Assembly: GCF_000372725.1 (NCBI RefSeq)
Contig: NW_005200417.1
Span: forward strand, 594,105 to 658,104
DNA from: Emiliania huxleyi CCMP1516
Taxonomy: Eukaryota > Haptophyta > Isochrysidales > Noelaerhabdaceae
Reading direction: 5' to 3'
DNA length: 64,000 nt
The notes under the pieces were generated by a model, which was not told the origin of the DNA, searched no databases, and was given only the letters and a program-made list of their open reading frames with translations. The first letter of the stretch is position 1, and each line of letters opens with the position of its first letter. The translations under genes were made by a program, and so were the position numbers. Of the stretch, positions 30,431 through 39,864 are shown in pieces.

Positions 30431-31574
30431 CGAACTCGCACACGGGCTCCAGCCAAGTGGTTTTTGGGGTGGTGTTGGGAGTGTGAATACCCCACTCGTG
30501 TATATAGAGAGATGTCCCTGTTGAGTACTGTCCGATAGTCGAGATGCCTTGTTCCAGAGGGATGTGTCCTGGACGGCGTCTCGTCGTGGTCCTTCAGGAC
30601 GATAGCTTTGTCCCTTTCAGGACGATGGTGATCTTGGTGTGATCGCTCCTGTACGCCTCGGTACAGACCCTCGCTCCGTGTACAGCTCACAGCTCACTAC
30701 AGGTGGGGTTCAGAAAGAAAATTTGCGCTGCGAGGCTCGCTAAACGCTCGCCGAGCTCCATGCTGTGCAACACCACCTCCTCACTAATCGTCAGGGGCGC
30801 GGAGAGCGCAGGCAAACCTTCCTCCGGCAGATGGGAGGAAGGCAAGGAGCAAATCCATACAGGAGACCACAGTTCGGCGCGATGTTCGGTTGACGAGAGA
30901 AGCTCTCGCTCTGCACAATCACCAATTCCTTACTATTATTAATTGATGCTTTTTGCACGGCTGAGCCCCCCCCCCCCCCCCCCGCGCGCCCACTCCCTGC
31001 CCTCTCCCGCCACGCACTCCGTCAGAGCCCCCTCCCCTCTTGCACAACAGGAATTTTGACAATTAACAAGATGCCACGTATGAGTGGGCTATGTTCTTTG
31101 TGTGTGTACCTTAATAGTACGTCTAGAAGTTGCTATGTCCACGGCTCTTCTGCTGACCTCTGCGCTGGCCGAGCCCCTGCCACGCCCGCCCCTCCTCCCC
31201 TCTCTCCCCCCACTCCCCTGCCCGGGCCACACGGGTGATACGGCACACATGACCGCGCCACCTCGCGCGCAGGTGGGGAGGGGCGCAACTCGTAACGAAT
31301 GGTGGGCTTGCCCACCCCGTGGAGTGGTTCGATCCCACATGAATCCGAGACGGTGACGGGATGCTGGCTCTGTGGTCTCAGGCCCAGTGAGGTAGTGCAC
31401 GAGACTATCCCGGATCCTGCTGAACAAGCTCCTCTTGTAGCTCGATCGGTCACACCGCCATCGCCGTCGGGGAGAGAGGGGACGACACTGCTTCGGCAGC
31501 GTGCACCTCGATCCTGCACCGTGTTTGTTATGACCCCCCCCAATGAACACACCAGTGAGGGAGGGCGAGACGAT
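30431..31574. other. Intergenic, no supported gene
   Basis: Between divergent genes this stretch has lower GC, a long C homopolymer at about 30967-30982 and several short open frames on both strands without conserved features. A near-perfect hairpin GGTGGGCTTGCCCACC lies near 31300. I see no RNA gene that folds convincingly. Confidence 0.5.
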
Positions 31575-31813
31575 AGAGGGGTCCCGTACCATGCGGAATC
31601 GACCCTATCCAGTGCTCAAGTGCTCAAGATGTCTGGCCGCCCAGAGATAAAACTTCTGATGCCATGCGTGACCTAGTAGTGTCCCCAGCTATGGGCGTGT
31701 CCACGTTGGAGCCAGGTGTGGTGCGGACGCGAGAATAGCTTGAGCACTTGAGCACTGGATAGGGTCGATTATCGAGAGGCACGAGGGTCGATTCCGCATG
31801 GTACGGGACCCTC
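31575..31813. mobile_element. MITE-like element with about 53-bp terminal inverted repeats
   Basis: The left arm (31575-31628) contains CCGTACCATGCGGAATCGAC and CAGTGCTCAAGTGCTCAAG. The right arm (31738-31813) is its reverse complement with an extra 23-24 bases in the middle. The about 110-bp interior is shared, inverted, with 56443-56548. No transposase is encoded, so a non-autonomous element is the simplest reading; an incomplete larger element is possible. Confidence 0.6.
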
Positions 31814-32169
31814 CCGAGAATAGCTCCGCCGTTCATGGAGGCAACCGATGCGAGTCGACTGGTGTGTGTCGTCGTGGTTTCGCATCAAGAAACTCACTCA
31901 CTCACAAAAAGACAGCCTCGCGCTCAGGCCCCTTACACCAAAAAGAAACGCTCGGGCCTAAAAAGAAGGGAAGAAAGAAAATAAATGCTGCGACACATCG
32001 CACAAGTGAGCTGCGGCTCTCCTTTCTTTTTGGCGAGAATTCTTTTCTCCTGTCTGCTGTGAGAGAGACTTGTGCCAGTTCGCACCTGTGTCGAGCCTGT
32101 CTGCCGTGACGGAGTTCTTTTCTTTGCAGAATTTTCCATGAGACCTCTGGTGCCGGCCTCCAGCCTCCA

Positions 32170-32236
32170 GCCACATGCTGCTGCCATCACCAAGCCACAT
32201 GATGCTGCCATCACCAAGCCACATGATGCTAGCACC
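32170..32236 (+). repeat. 24-bp tandem repeat in the light-harvesting leader
   Basis: Nearly three copies of a unit containing ATGCTGCCATCACCAAGCC. It encodes the repeated LPSPSHMM of the leader peptide. Confidence 0.8.
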
Positions 32237-33122
32237 AGCCACCCCGTCGCTGCATCGCTTCGGCGGCAACCCGGTCGCTTCAACTGCGTCCACCTCCCGT
32301 GCGGCGGCGGTGAGGATGTCCGATGTGTCTGATGCGGTCGTCAAGAAGCGCGGCCTCCCGCCGGGCGAGGATCTTCCTGATGGCGCGGCCAAGCCGCCGG
32401 TTGTGGGACGTATCGAGGCGCTCGATTTCCTGGGTCTGAGCGACGACGAGAAGCAGTTGTTCCTGGGCTTCACCTTTGCTTACTACCGCGAGGCGGAGCT
32501 CAAGCACGGCAGGCTCGCGATGCTCGCGGCCGTCGCGTGGCCGACTCAGGAGATCTTCAACCCGATCCTGACCGACGCCCTCGGCCTGAAGGACGCGCTG
32601 GCGGCGTCTGGAGGCGCGTCGCCCTCGCTGCTCAACGGCGGCCTCTTCCAGCTCGAGGTGCTCCCCGCGGTGCTCCTCTTCGCATGGGGCAGCTCCAAGC
32701 TCGAGCGGTCGGACTTGGACACGCGCGGCCAGCTCGGGCTCAAATGGAACGAGTACGCAAACGGCTTCGGCTTCTTCGGCCGCACGCCGGGCGACTTCCG
32801 CTTCGACCCGCTCAACTTCTACAAGCCGCTCTCGTTCGAGGACAAGGCGGCGGCGCCCATGGCCCTCGCCGCGCGCTAGCGGGGCGGAGGAGCTGAATCG
32901 TCCAGTACTAGCCTTTAGGTGGCGGTGCAGGAGCGGGAGCTGCTCAACGGCCGCGTCGCCATGCTCGCCGTGGCGTCGTACGTAGCGACCGAGTTCGTGA
33001 CGCGCATGCCAGTCGTGAAGGCGACGCCGCTCCTCTTCGAGCCCCTCATCTTCTCGCCGTGGTTTCGCTCCTTCATGGACGCGTCCTTTGGCGCGGCCGG
33101 CATGGGCGCGGGGAGGATGTGA
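32175..33122 (+). CDS. Chlorophyll a/c-type light-harvesting (FCP/LHC) protein, plastid
   Basis: This antenna or photoprotection protein sits in the thylakoid membrane. There are two exons, 32175-32870 and 32919-33122, joined by a 48-nt GC-AG intron and giving about 299 aa. After a targeting leader comes helix 1 with the chlorophyll-binding signature EAELKHGRLAMLAAVAWPTQ. A middle helix (QLEVLPAVLLFAWGSSKLE) and the loop FGFFGRTPGDFRFDPLNF follow, then helix 3 with ERELLNGRVAMLAVASYVAT. The Glu and Asn/His-Gly-Arg ligands of helices 1 and 3 are all present. The leader (MLLPSPSHMMLPSPSHMMLA) is partly a 24-bp tandem repeat and leads to a likely cleavage region near AVRM. It belongs to the LHC superfamily; the subfamily (LHCR, LHCF or LHCX) cannot be told. 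An earlier ATG near 32140 is in another frame. Confidence 0.88.
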
Positions 33123-33392
33123 TAGCTACACTGTCAGCGGTGTGGGTTTCGGTTACCGAAATGGTGCCTCTGTGCGCCACCGCTCTCGCTAAAAGTATTA
33201 CCCACCCCATAACACCGCGTACGCGCCGCTGTCAGCTCGCACCCTGCCTCCCTGGGGCCGTGGGGCCTGGGCCCCTTAACCCCGCCCAAGCAGCGAAGCT
33301 CTCGCCTGGCAGCTACTCCCCAGCCCGGCAGCCCGCTCGCGCGCTCCCCAGCTCGTGGCCGACTCCCCGTCAGCCAGAGGCCCCGCCACCCA

Positions 33393-34927
33393 TCAGCCCA
33401 CCGCGCCGCTGAACGCGCCCGCGGCGTCGTGGAAGAAGGGCAGGTCGTTGTACAGCGAGAGGGAGACGGGCTTGGGCAAGCGCAGCACATCAGCCAGCCT
33501 ATTCACGGCCTGAGCTGTGAAGAGACGCGGCCGACACCAGAGGCGAAGAAGGAGGAGTTGCCGCGAGCCTGACGCGCTGCAGCTGTAGGTTGGTCTGGTG
33601 CCGCCAGTAGAGGGTGGCGTTCCTGCGGTCGTGTGACGTGCGCTGGGGTGATGAGAACAGTCGAGCCTGGAGTCAGTGAGTGAGTTGCGCGTGCCTGTGG
33701 TCGTAGATGTGCCCGTAGTGAGTGTGGTCCGCTCTTCCCTCGCCAAAGCCGCTGTCTGTCCCCATCTGCTCGCCCATCGGGACGGTGATCGAGTTGAGGA
33801 CATGCAAGGCGTGCTGCACCGCCTCCTACCAGGGGCAGGCCCGCGGCAAGTCCGCGACACACTCCCCACCCCATGCTGCGCACGCCCCACCGCCCTCCTG
33901 GTACGAGCGCGGCGTCGGCATCGCAGACTTGAGCAGAAAGATGCGCAGGAAGCGCTCGTCGGGGTAAAAGGCGCCTGCTCAAGCAGAGGCAAGACTAGAA
34001 GACTGGGATGAGGACGACAATGACTCGCGGGTCGGGGGAGCAAGCCTGGCACGGTCGTCGCCGGGCGCGCGAGGCTCTGCTTCCACAGAAAGTGCTTCAC
34101 GTTGGCGACCTGCCACGGGAACGGCGGCTCGTTCGTGAAGACACCTGCTCGCAGCCCGACGAGTGAAGAGGCGCTGCTACACCTCGGGCAGGGCGGCTCC
34201 TTCTCAAAAGAGACCGACGCCGCTGGCGCCGTCGTTGGCGTCGTCGTAGAGCCTGACCGCCTCCTCCATAAACTCGACCGCGAGCCCGAGCCTGTCCACA
34301 GCTGCAACCGTGAAGAGACGCTGTCCACACGCCCCTCCGTGCGCCCGACCAAACCCGAGCCCCGAGGCGTCGCGGACGATGAAGTGGACTCCGCCGGCCT
34401 CCAGCGAGGCCGGGCCCCAGAGGTGCACCTGTCAGAGTGTCGCGGCGAGAGTGGGGATCACACCAATAAAGCAGTTGCTCTGTGTTACTAGCCTAGGACA
34501 CAACCTGCTCAGCCTCGAGCGCCGCTCGCACCTCCGCCGCGCTCCCGAAGTTGGCCAGCGCCCAGTTGCAGAAGGCGTAGAGCGAGAGGTCCTTCGAGGT
34601 GCTCGACGGCCGCGGGTAGGACGAGTTGAGCAGCGCGTGCAGGTCGCAGGAGAGGCCCTGCACGTTAAGCCCGGCGAGTGCGATGCCGTCAGGCAGGCCC
34701 GTCGCCTTCTGGATGCCGGCGGAGAAGGCGCCCGTCTCGACCGAGATGATGTGGCCATGAAGAGCCGGCGCCAGGTGATGCTTGAGCGGCAGCGAGCCCT
34801 TTGGCACCGTCTTGAGCTCAAACCTGGGTCCGACGCCAAGGTCCATTGTCCTGACGCTCAGGCCATACGCGTCATCCATGATCCAGTCGGAGCAGCCCGA
34901 CGCGGCGTGCAGCAGGAGGGAAAGCAT
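33393..34927 (-). CDS. Choloylglycine hydrolase / penicillin V acylase-like Ntn hydrolase
   Basis: Linear-amide C-N hydrolases of this family use an N-terminal Cys exposed by cleavage. The first exon (34927 to about 34493) starts MLSLLLHAAS then GCSDWIMDDAYGLSVRTMD. This gives Cys12, Arg26 and Asp29, spaced like the nucleophile, Arg and Asp of bile salt hydrolases. Next is ALAGLNVQGLSCDLHALL, equivalent to the family's 'GMNE.GL' Asn motif. Later exons give GGVHFIVRDASG (about 34400), RAGVFTNEPPFPWQVANVKH (about 34120, the conserved 'TN.P.f.wq' Asn) and LNSITVPMGEQMGTDSGFG (about 33750). The last pieces are TLYWRHQTNLQLQRVRL (about 33600) and KPVSLSLYNDLPFFHDAAG before the stop at 33393. The motifs are collinear. 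Exon borders after exon 1 are inferred only roughly. The short hydrophobic leader suggests secretion or vacuolar targeting. The substrate is unknown; N-acyl amides are plausible. Confidence 0.7.
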
Positions 34928-35996
34928 GGCGTGACAGTCGCTGCGTCGACAGTCGCTGCGTCAGTAGGAGAGAGCGTGTAGCGCGGCTTTGCTTAGCGAC
35001 ACCACGAACGAGGTCGCAGGCCGTTTGTTGTTGGGGTGGTACTGCCCCGCGTTGTTGGGGTGCTTGTCGCGCCGCGTACCTGGTACTGTGCCGTACCAAA
35101 GTCTGTGCAGCTGTGAACAGCAGCTCCTGACCACGGCGCCGCAGGCGCCTGTTGATAGGTCCAGGTGATAGCCCTGGATGGGCAATGCATACGCCTCACT
35201 GGGCCTCAGATCGCCCGACCGCGTCCCGGTGCTCTGTGGTCGGATTTGTGACGCCGCCGCACCGCGCCGCGGCCGGGGGACCTCCGGAGGCCGAGGATGG
35301 CCGTGACGGACCGGGACGAGCTCTGGGAGGTTCAGTGTCAGTGTATATATTGTAGAGACTGACCATGTGCACAATATCTCTCAGTCTAGCTAAGCCTGGG
35401 AAGGCGATGCCGGGGCCGTACAGCAGCTTGATGGTGCTTCGCCGGCGTGCGTCCCGGAGCGGTGCCGGACGGGCGGTCCGTGGGAGAAAATCCCGGGACA
35501 ACGCCGACGGCGCTCTGATTCGACTTTTAACTTCAAACAAAGACAGTGGCACGCGCCACAGCGCGGTGCGTGCCACTGTCAGGAGCGGATCCGTCAGTTA
35601 GTTGTGTTCACGCCGGGATCGTGTCCCTGACAAGCTGTACAGACTTTAGCCTGGCACAGTATGGGGAGCGACGGAGGTAGGGGCCCTCGGGGGGGGGGGT
35701 AGCACGGGGTAGCACGGACGTGGTGCGACCCCTGCCGACACGTCTGCCATGAGTGCCAGGCAGTGGTCGGGCACGCCGCACGGGTACGCATCCAACGTCA
35801 ACCCCGCCCAGAAGGCCTTCGAGTGCGCCGTTTGCAAGCAGCATAAGCCGGCCGGCACACCCTGCGTCGGCCACTGCAACCACAACCGAGCGCCATTGCA
35901 GACGGGACTCCAGTCTGGGACCGTACCTGTGCAGGAGATTGCACCGCACGTTACATATCGCCGACACACTACACACACACATTAAATTTCTTTGTA
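34928..35996. other. Intergenic, no supported gene
   Basis: It contains a 15-nt duplication just upstream of the Ntn hydrolase (CGACGCAGCGACTGT type, near 34940-34970), a strong hairpin at 35542-35580 and a CA run near 35972. Open frames on both strands look like chance frames of GC-rich DNA. Confidence 0.4.
35542..35580. repeat. Perfect 13-bp inverted repeat (hairpin)
   Basis: The arms GACAGTGGCACGC and GCGTGCCACTGTC are separated by 13 nt. The structure could be a cruciform or RNA hairpin; there is no adjacent gene that it clearly serves. Confidence 0.75.
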
Positions 35997-36289
35997 TGGA
36001 GGAAGCCGCCGCGGCTCTCGCCAGCGTGCTGCCGACGTCCGAGGCGCACCTGCACAGCCTCCTCTGTTCGCATGACAAGTTCTTCGCCGCGGTGAGGTGC
36101 CGGCTGATTGGCTTGCTGCCAGCGGAGGTGGTCTCCGCGGAGATGGCCTCGCCAGAGCCATCCCACACTGGCTGTACACTGTTATTTTTAATCGGCCGTC
36201 CGCGAGCCCCTAGCTCGCTGACGGCGAGAGAGATGCCACGAGGGGTCGCGGTGGCGTCCATCGCTCGAGTCCATCGCCAGGCTCCCTAG
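35997..36289 (+). CDS. Small hypothetical protein, weakly supported
   Basis: A 97-aa frame from an ATG in lower-GC context: MEEAAAALASVLPTSEAHLH, SLLCSHDKFFAAVRCRLIGL. The first 60 residues have a helical, protein-like composition; the rest is Arg/Pro-rich and looks like noise. No family recognised. A following frame (36330-36450, PIVISHETVGAVLARLRST) might be a further exon. It may not be a gene. Confidence 0.2.
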
Positions 36290-36520
36290 CTCAACCGACG
36301 ACCCTCGTGCCTCGGGGGATCGACGGCCGATCGTCATCAGCCACGAGACGGTGGGTGCAGTGCTCGCGCGTCTGCGGTCGACCGCCGACACCCTCGCCGA
36401 TGACGGCTGCTGCGGACCACTGCGATTGTTACTCGGCAGAGGCTGTGAACGGCGCCTCTTAACAGGTCGAGCTGTGAATAGCTCACATCGGTGGGACAGC
36501 CCGCTCCTCGGTCGCCGTCC

Positions 36521-37539
36521 ATGACCACTGCGTGCTGCCGGCACGCCCGTCGTCTCGTCGTCGCCGCGGCCATAATATTTTATGCTGATGCCGTCGTTCA
36601 GCGAGTTCTCGAGAATTATGGCGGCGAGCAGCTCTCGCGGACGTGCTTGTTGCGGCTGCTCCTCTGGCCGTGGTCGACTGCGGCATGCGGCGACGCCGGG
36701 TGTTCGGGGAACGAGTGCTGGGAAACCAATTTGCCTGCGCCCTTCCTGGCCACTCTGCGTGCGCTGCCGCCCATTCCGAAGCGGGTGCACGTCTCCTGGC
36801 GGAGCAGCGCGCTGCCGCGTCCGTCGCTCTTCTCGCGCGTCACCATCCTCGCACTCATCGACCGGAACCCCGGCTGGTCCGTGACGGTCTACAACGACAG
36901 TCAGCTGGATGCCTACCTGCGCGAGGCACTCCCCAAGTACAGCCCGACCGCCTACGACCAGCTCTCGACCCGGTCGCCGACCGAGAAGGTGGACCTGTGG
37001 CGGCTCGTGGTCATGTACGAGAAGGGAGGCGTCTACACCGACTACGACCGCTGGGCGCTCACCCCGCTCAGCGAGGCGGTCCCTGCACGCGCGCGGCTGC
37101 TGCTGCCAACGTACCGCGACGACAACCCCTCGCAGGTGGTGTGGGCGCATGTAACAAGACTCGGTTGACGAATCAATCACACCTATTCCCGAACCCACAC
37201 TGTGTGGACCCGGAATACACACATCCCCCCGCCCAGGACTTCATGGCCTCCGCGCCCCGCAACCCGCTCTTCCTCCGAGCAATCCGGCTCAACATCGCCC
37301 GCCGCGCCCTCGGCTGGACGAGCATCTACGCGCTCGGGCCGGACACGTACCGAGACGCGGTGGCGGAGGTGCTGCTTGGCGCACACGTGACCCCCGCCTC
37401 GGTGGCACCCGCGAGCTACGGCGCGAGGACGCTGCGAGCCGCGGTCGCGCGGGTGGCCGACGGGGTGGTGGCCACGTCGAGGGAGTCGCCTCCGTGCCTC
37501 ACGGCGACCTCCCGCGTCACCGGCCCTCGCGGAGCCTAG
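36521..37539 (+). CDS. DXD-motif glycosyltransferase (OCH1/Gly_transf_sug-like), type II membrane
   Basis: Two exons, 36521-37150 and 37237-37539, are joined by an 86-nt GT-AG intron and encode 310 aa. The N-terminus MTTACCRHARRLVVAAAIIF is a short basic segment plus a signal-anchor helix, as in Golgi enzymes. IPKRVHVSWRSSALP is the usual 'IPK.iHq.W' opening of this family. It is followed by TILALIDRNPGWSVTVYND and the core SPTEKVDLWRLVVMYEKGG-VYTDYDRW. There TDYD (about residue 173) is the metal/sugar-nucleotide DXD-type motif. Exon 2 begins DFMASAPRNPLFLRAI, matching the family's next conserved block. The predicted role is transfer of a hexose to a glycan in the Golgi lumen. Donor and acceptor are unknown. 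The next gene is also a glycosyltransferase, but of a different fold. Confidence 0.78.
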
Positions 37540-37983
37540 ATGCGGAAGACTAGCCGCTTCCGACTGAGGAGACCCGCGCTTGGAGTACCGCGTTCCGATA
37601 TCTTAGAGAGGGCACGAGTTCGCGCCGTACGTTGCCGTATTGCGCAGCTGTATTCGCCGCCAATTCACACGCGATGGAAGCGAGTATACACGTCTCCCCC
37701 CGCCAATCTCCCCGCCAATCTCCCCGCCCACCTTCATCTCGTGGCCGCAGGCCTCGCGTGCGCTCTGCTGTGGCCGCTGTGGAGGCGCTCCAAGAAGGCC
37801 GAGTATGCTCGCAGCGGGGTGCGCCACTGGACGCAGAGCGCATCCCCGCAGCCGGCCACTTCTCAGCCGGCCGCCGCGCAGCCATCCTCCGACCGCGCCG
37901 CCGTCCGCGAGCCGCGGTGGCGGTGTGGTCCGACCTGAGCAAGGGGGGGCGCACGTCGTCGAGGGACATGTCAGGGACGTGTC

Positions 37984-39057
37984 ATGGACACGTCTAGGTG
38001 GTCCGACCTGAGCAAGGGGCACGTCGTCGAGGACCCGGCCAAGGCGTGTGCGCAGGCGTGGCCGACGACGCGCCTCTTTTGGCTGGTGGCGCTCGCGCGC
38101 GCCGCCGACCGCGCCGTGCTCCCCCTCGCGTGCGGCGCGTCGGCCGCATTCCGAGAGGAGGCATACCTCCCCGTGCCGCGCGGGGGGGCGCTGCTCTTCG
38201 TGCGCTCCAGGCACTTGGTCCGGTGGGTGGAGGCCGTCCTGCCGGCGATCGGCAACGCGACGCCGTTTGTCCTTGCGACGGGCGACCCCGAGTCGACCGA
38301 CTATTTGCTGCCCGAGGGCGTGCTGTCACCGGCGCTGGTGCGGCGCATCCTCGCCCACCCGAGCCTGCGCGGCTGGTGGGCGACGAACGCCAACCACCCT
38401 CGCGTGCACCGCCTGCCTCTCGGCATCGACTTCCACAGCTCCGCGCTGTCCGGCCGCGTGCAGCCCGACCTGAAGGTGCAGCACTTGCTGCGGCCCCGCT
38501 CCCTGTACTCGCCGCAGGAGATGCCGGACGCGCAGGAGGAGAAGCTGCTCGCCGTCTCGCGCGCGCTGCCCGCGCCGCACGATCGGCCCCGCCACCTCGC
38601 ATGGGCGGACTTCCACTTTGAGCGGCGGAACAGCGCGCGGAGGGCCATCTTCCACCGGGTCAAAGGCGAGCCGTGGCTGGTCGTGCCGCAGCGGCGCGTC
38701 CGCCGCGCGGAGCTGTGGGAGCAGAAGGGGCGCTACCTCTTTGACCTGAGTCCGCCGGGGCACGGGCCAGACTGCTTCCGCACGTGGGAGTCGCTCGCCC
38801 TCGGCATGATTGTGATCGTCGAGCGCGGCCCGCTCGGCGTTAGCGTGGACGGCGACGGAGGGCTGTACGCGGGGCTGCCCGTAGTGCAGGTGGCGAACAT
38901 GTCGACCGACGTCAACGCCACGGCGTTGCGCGCGTGGGCGGCGGCGCACGCCACGCGCGACGGGGGGAAGGGGCCCCGCGCGTCGGCGGTGCCGGATCGC
39001 CTCAAGCTGTCTCACTGGGTGCGGGCGATGCGCAGGGCGGCGCGAGGAGCTAGCTAG
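37984..39057 (+). CDS. Exostosin-like (GT47-type) glycosyltransferase
   Basis: The conserved part is in one exon. Diagnostic residues are near the C-terminus: FDLSPPGHGPDCFRTWESLA-LGMIVIVERGPL, the nucleotide-sugar-binding loop of exostosin-type enzymes as found in many algal proteins. Before it, NHPRVHRLPLGIDFHSS and KGRYLFDLSPPG fit the same fold. The N-terminus is unsettled. Nucleotides 37998 onward are clearly coding (WSDLSKGHVVEDPAKAC) and follow an acceptor AG at 37996-37997. The upstream exon would end at 37924, and an open frame with the hydrophobic segment LVAAGLACALLWPL lies at about 37740-37790 and may be the membrane anchor. It likely acts in Golgi polysaccharide or glycan synthesis; the acceptor is unknown. 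The 73-nt intron 37925-37997 is flanked by a direct repeat of exon sequence. Confidence 0.75.
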   Translation: MDTSRWSDLSKGHVVEDPAKACAQAWPTTRLFWLVALARAADRAVLPLACGASAAFREEAYLPVPRGGALLFVRSRHLVRWVEAVLPAIGNATPFVLATGDPESTDYLLPEGVLSPALVRRILAHPSLRGWWATNANHPRVHRLPLGIDFHSSALSGRVQPDLKVQHLLRPRSLYSPQEMPDAQEEKLLAVSRALPAPHDRPRHLAWADFHFERRNSARRAIFHRVKGEPWLVVPQRRVRRAELWEQKGRYLFDLSPPGHGPDCFRTWESLALGMIVIVERGPLGVSVDGDGGLYAGLPVVQVANMSTDVNATALRAWAAAHATRDGGKGPRASAVPDRLKLSHWVRAMRRAARGAS

Positions 39058-39441
39058 AGAGACATGCTAGAGGAGACATGAGAGGGATCGGGGTTCTCAC
39101 AATTTCCGGGGCTTGGGCGGCCTGCGCTGCTGCGCTGGGGCGTTCGCAACTCGCATGATGTTCTCTTGGTCTTTGCTCTTGCCGTTGCGGCGATGCGGGT
39201 GTCCGGGTGTTGTGCGGAGATCCGTCCGCATTCCGCGCTCAGTCCTCAGACCTCTCAGTCTCCGCCGGGCCAGTGCTTGCACTTTGAATGCCGTGGGGCT
39301 CAGACCCGCGGCAATGCGCAAGGCGTTCTCATAAAACTCGCAATGACATGACGGGCGTAACGCGAACGCGCGGCTGTATATGGCGCGTGTTCTGCTCGTT
39401 CCTCCATCCGTCCAATCCGTCTCGAGAACCCGCTACCTCTC
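39058..39441. other. Convergent intergenic region
   Basis: About 380 bp lie between the stop codons of the exostosin-like and proteasome genes. No gene or repeat seen. Confidence 0.5.
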
Positions 39442-39832
39442 TCAAGCCTTCGGAGCGGCGACGCTCTGCGACTGCGACGTGACGCCCAGCTTTTGCGCCT
39501 TGTCGTACAGCGCGTCGACGACGCGCCCCATGTTGTCGAGCGTCTCGAGCGCCTGCGGGTAGGTAGTGTCTGCAGCCGAGTCCTCGTACACGATCAGGCA
39601 GCCGGCGCCCGCGTCGAGGATGCCGCGGAACTTCTTGTCGAGGATCATCTGCGAGAGCTTCTCCTCGACCTGCGCGAGTCATCGTTGGTTGTCGGCGCGA
39701 GTGTGGGCCGTGGGTCGTGGGCCGTGGCCCGTGGCCGCAGGCGGGCGGGCGGGCGAAAATGGGTGTGGGTGCGTGCGTGAGCTGGCGTGCGTGCTGGCGT
39801 GCGTGCGTGCGTGCGTGCGCGTGCGTGCGTGC

Positions 39833-39864
<32 letters not shown>

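Noticed and set aside
31299-31345. GTGGTTCGATCCCAC looked like a tRNA T-arm
   Set aside because: No matching acceptor, D or anticodon arms at the right distances; the nearby GGTGGGC/GCCCACC hairpin does not fit a cloverleaf.
31089-31592. 167-codon minus-strand frame upstream of the light-harvesting gene
   Set aside because: No domain, overlaps an opposite frame of equal length and partly lies in the inverted-repeat element.
36643-37160. Second plus frame across the first exon of the DXD glycosyltransferase
   Set aside because: Its 5' part is a shadow of the true frame; only the part after 37237 is used, as exon 2.
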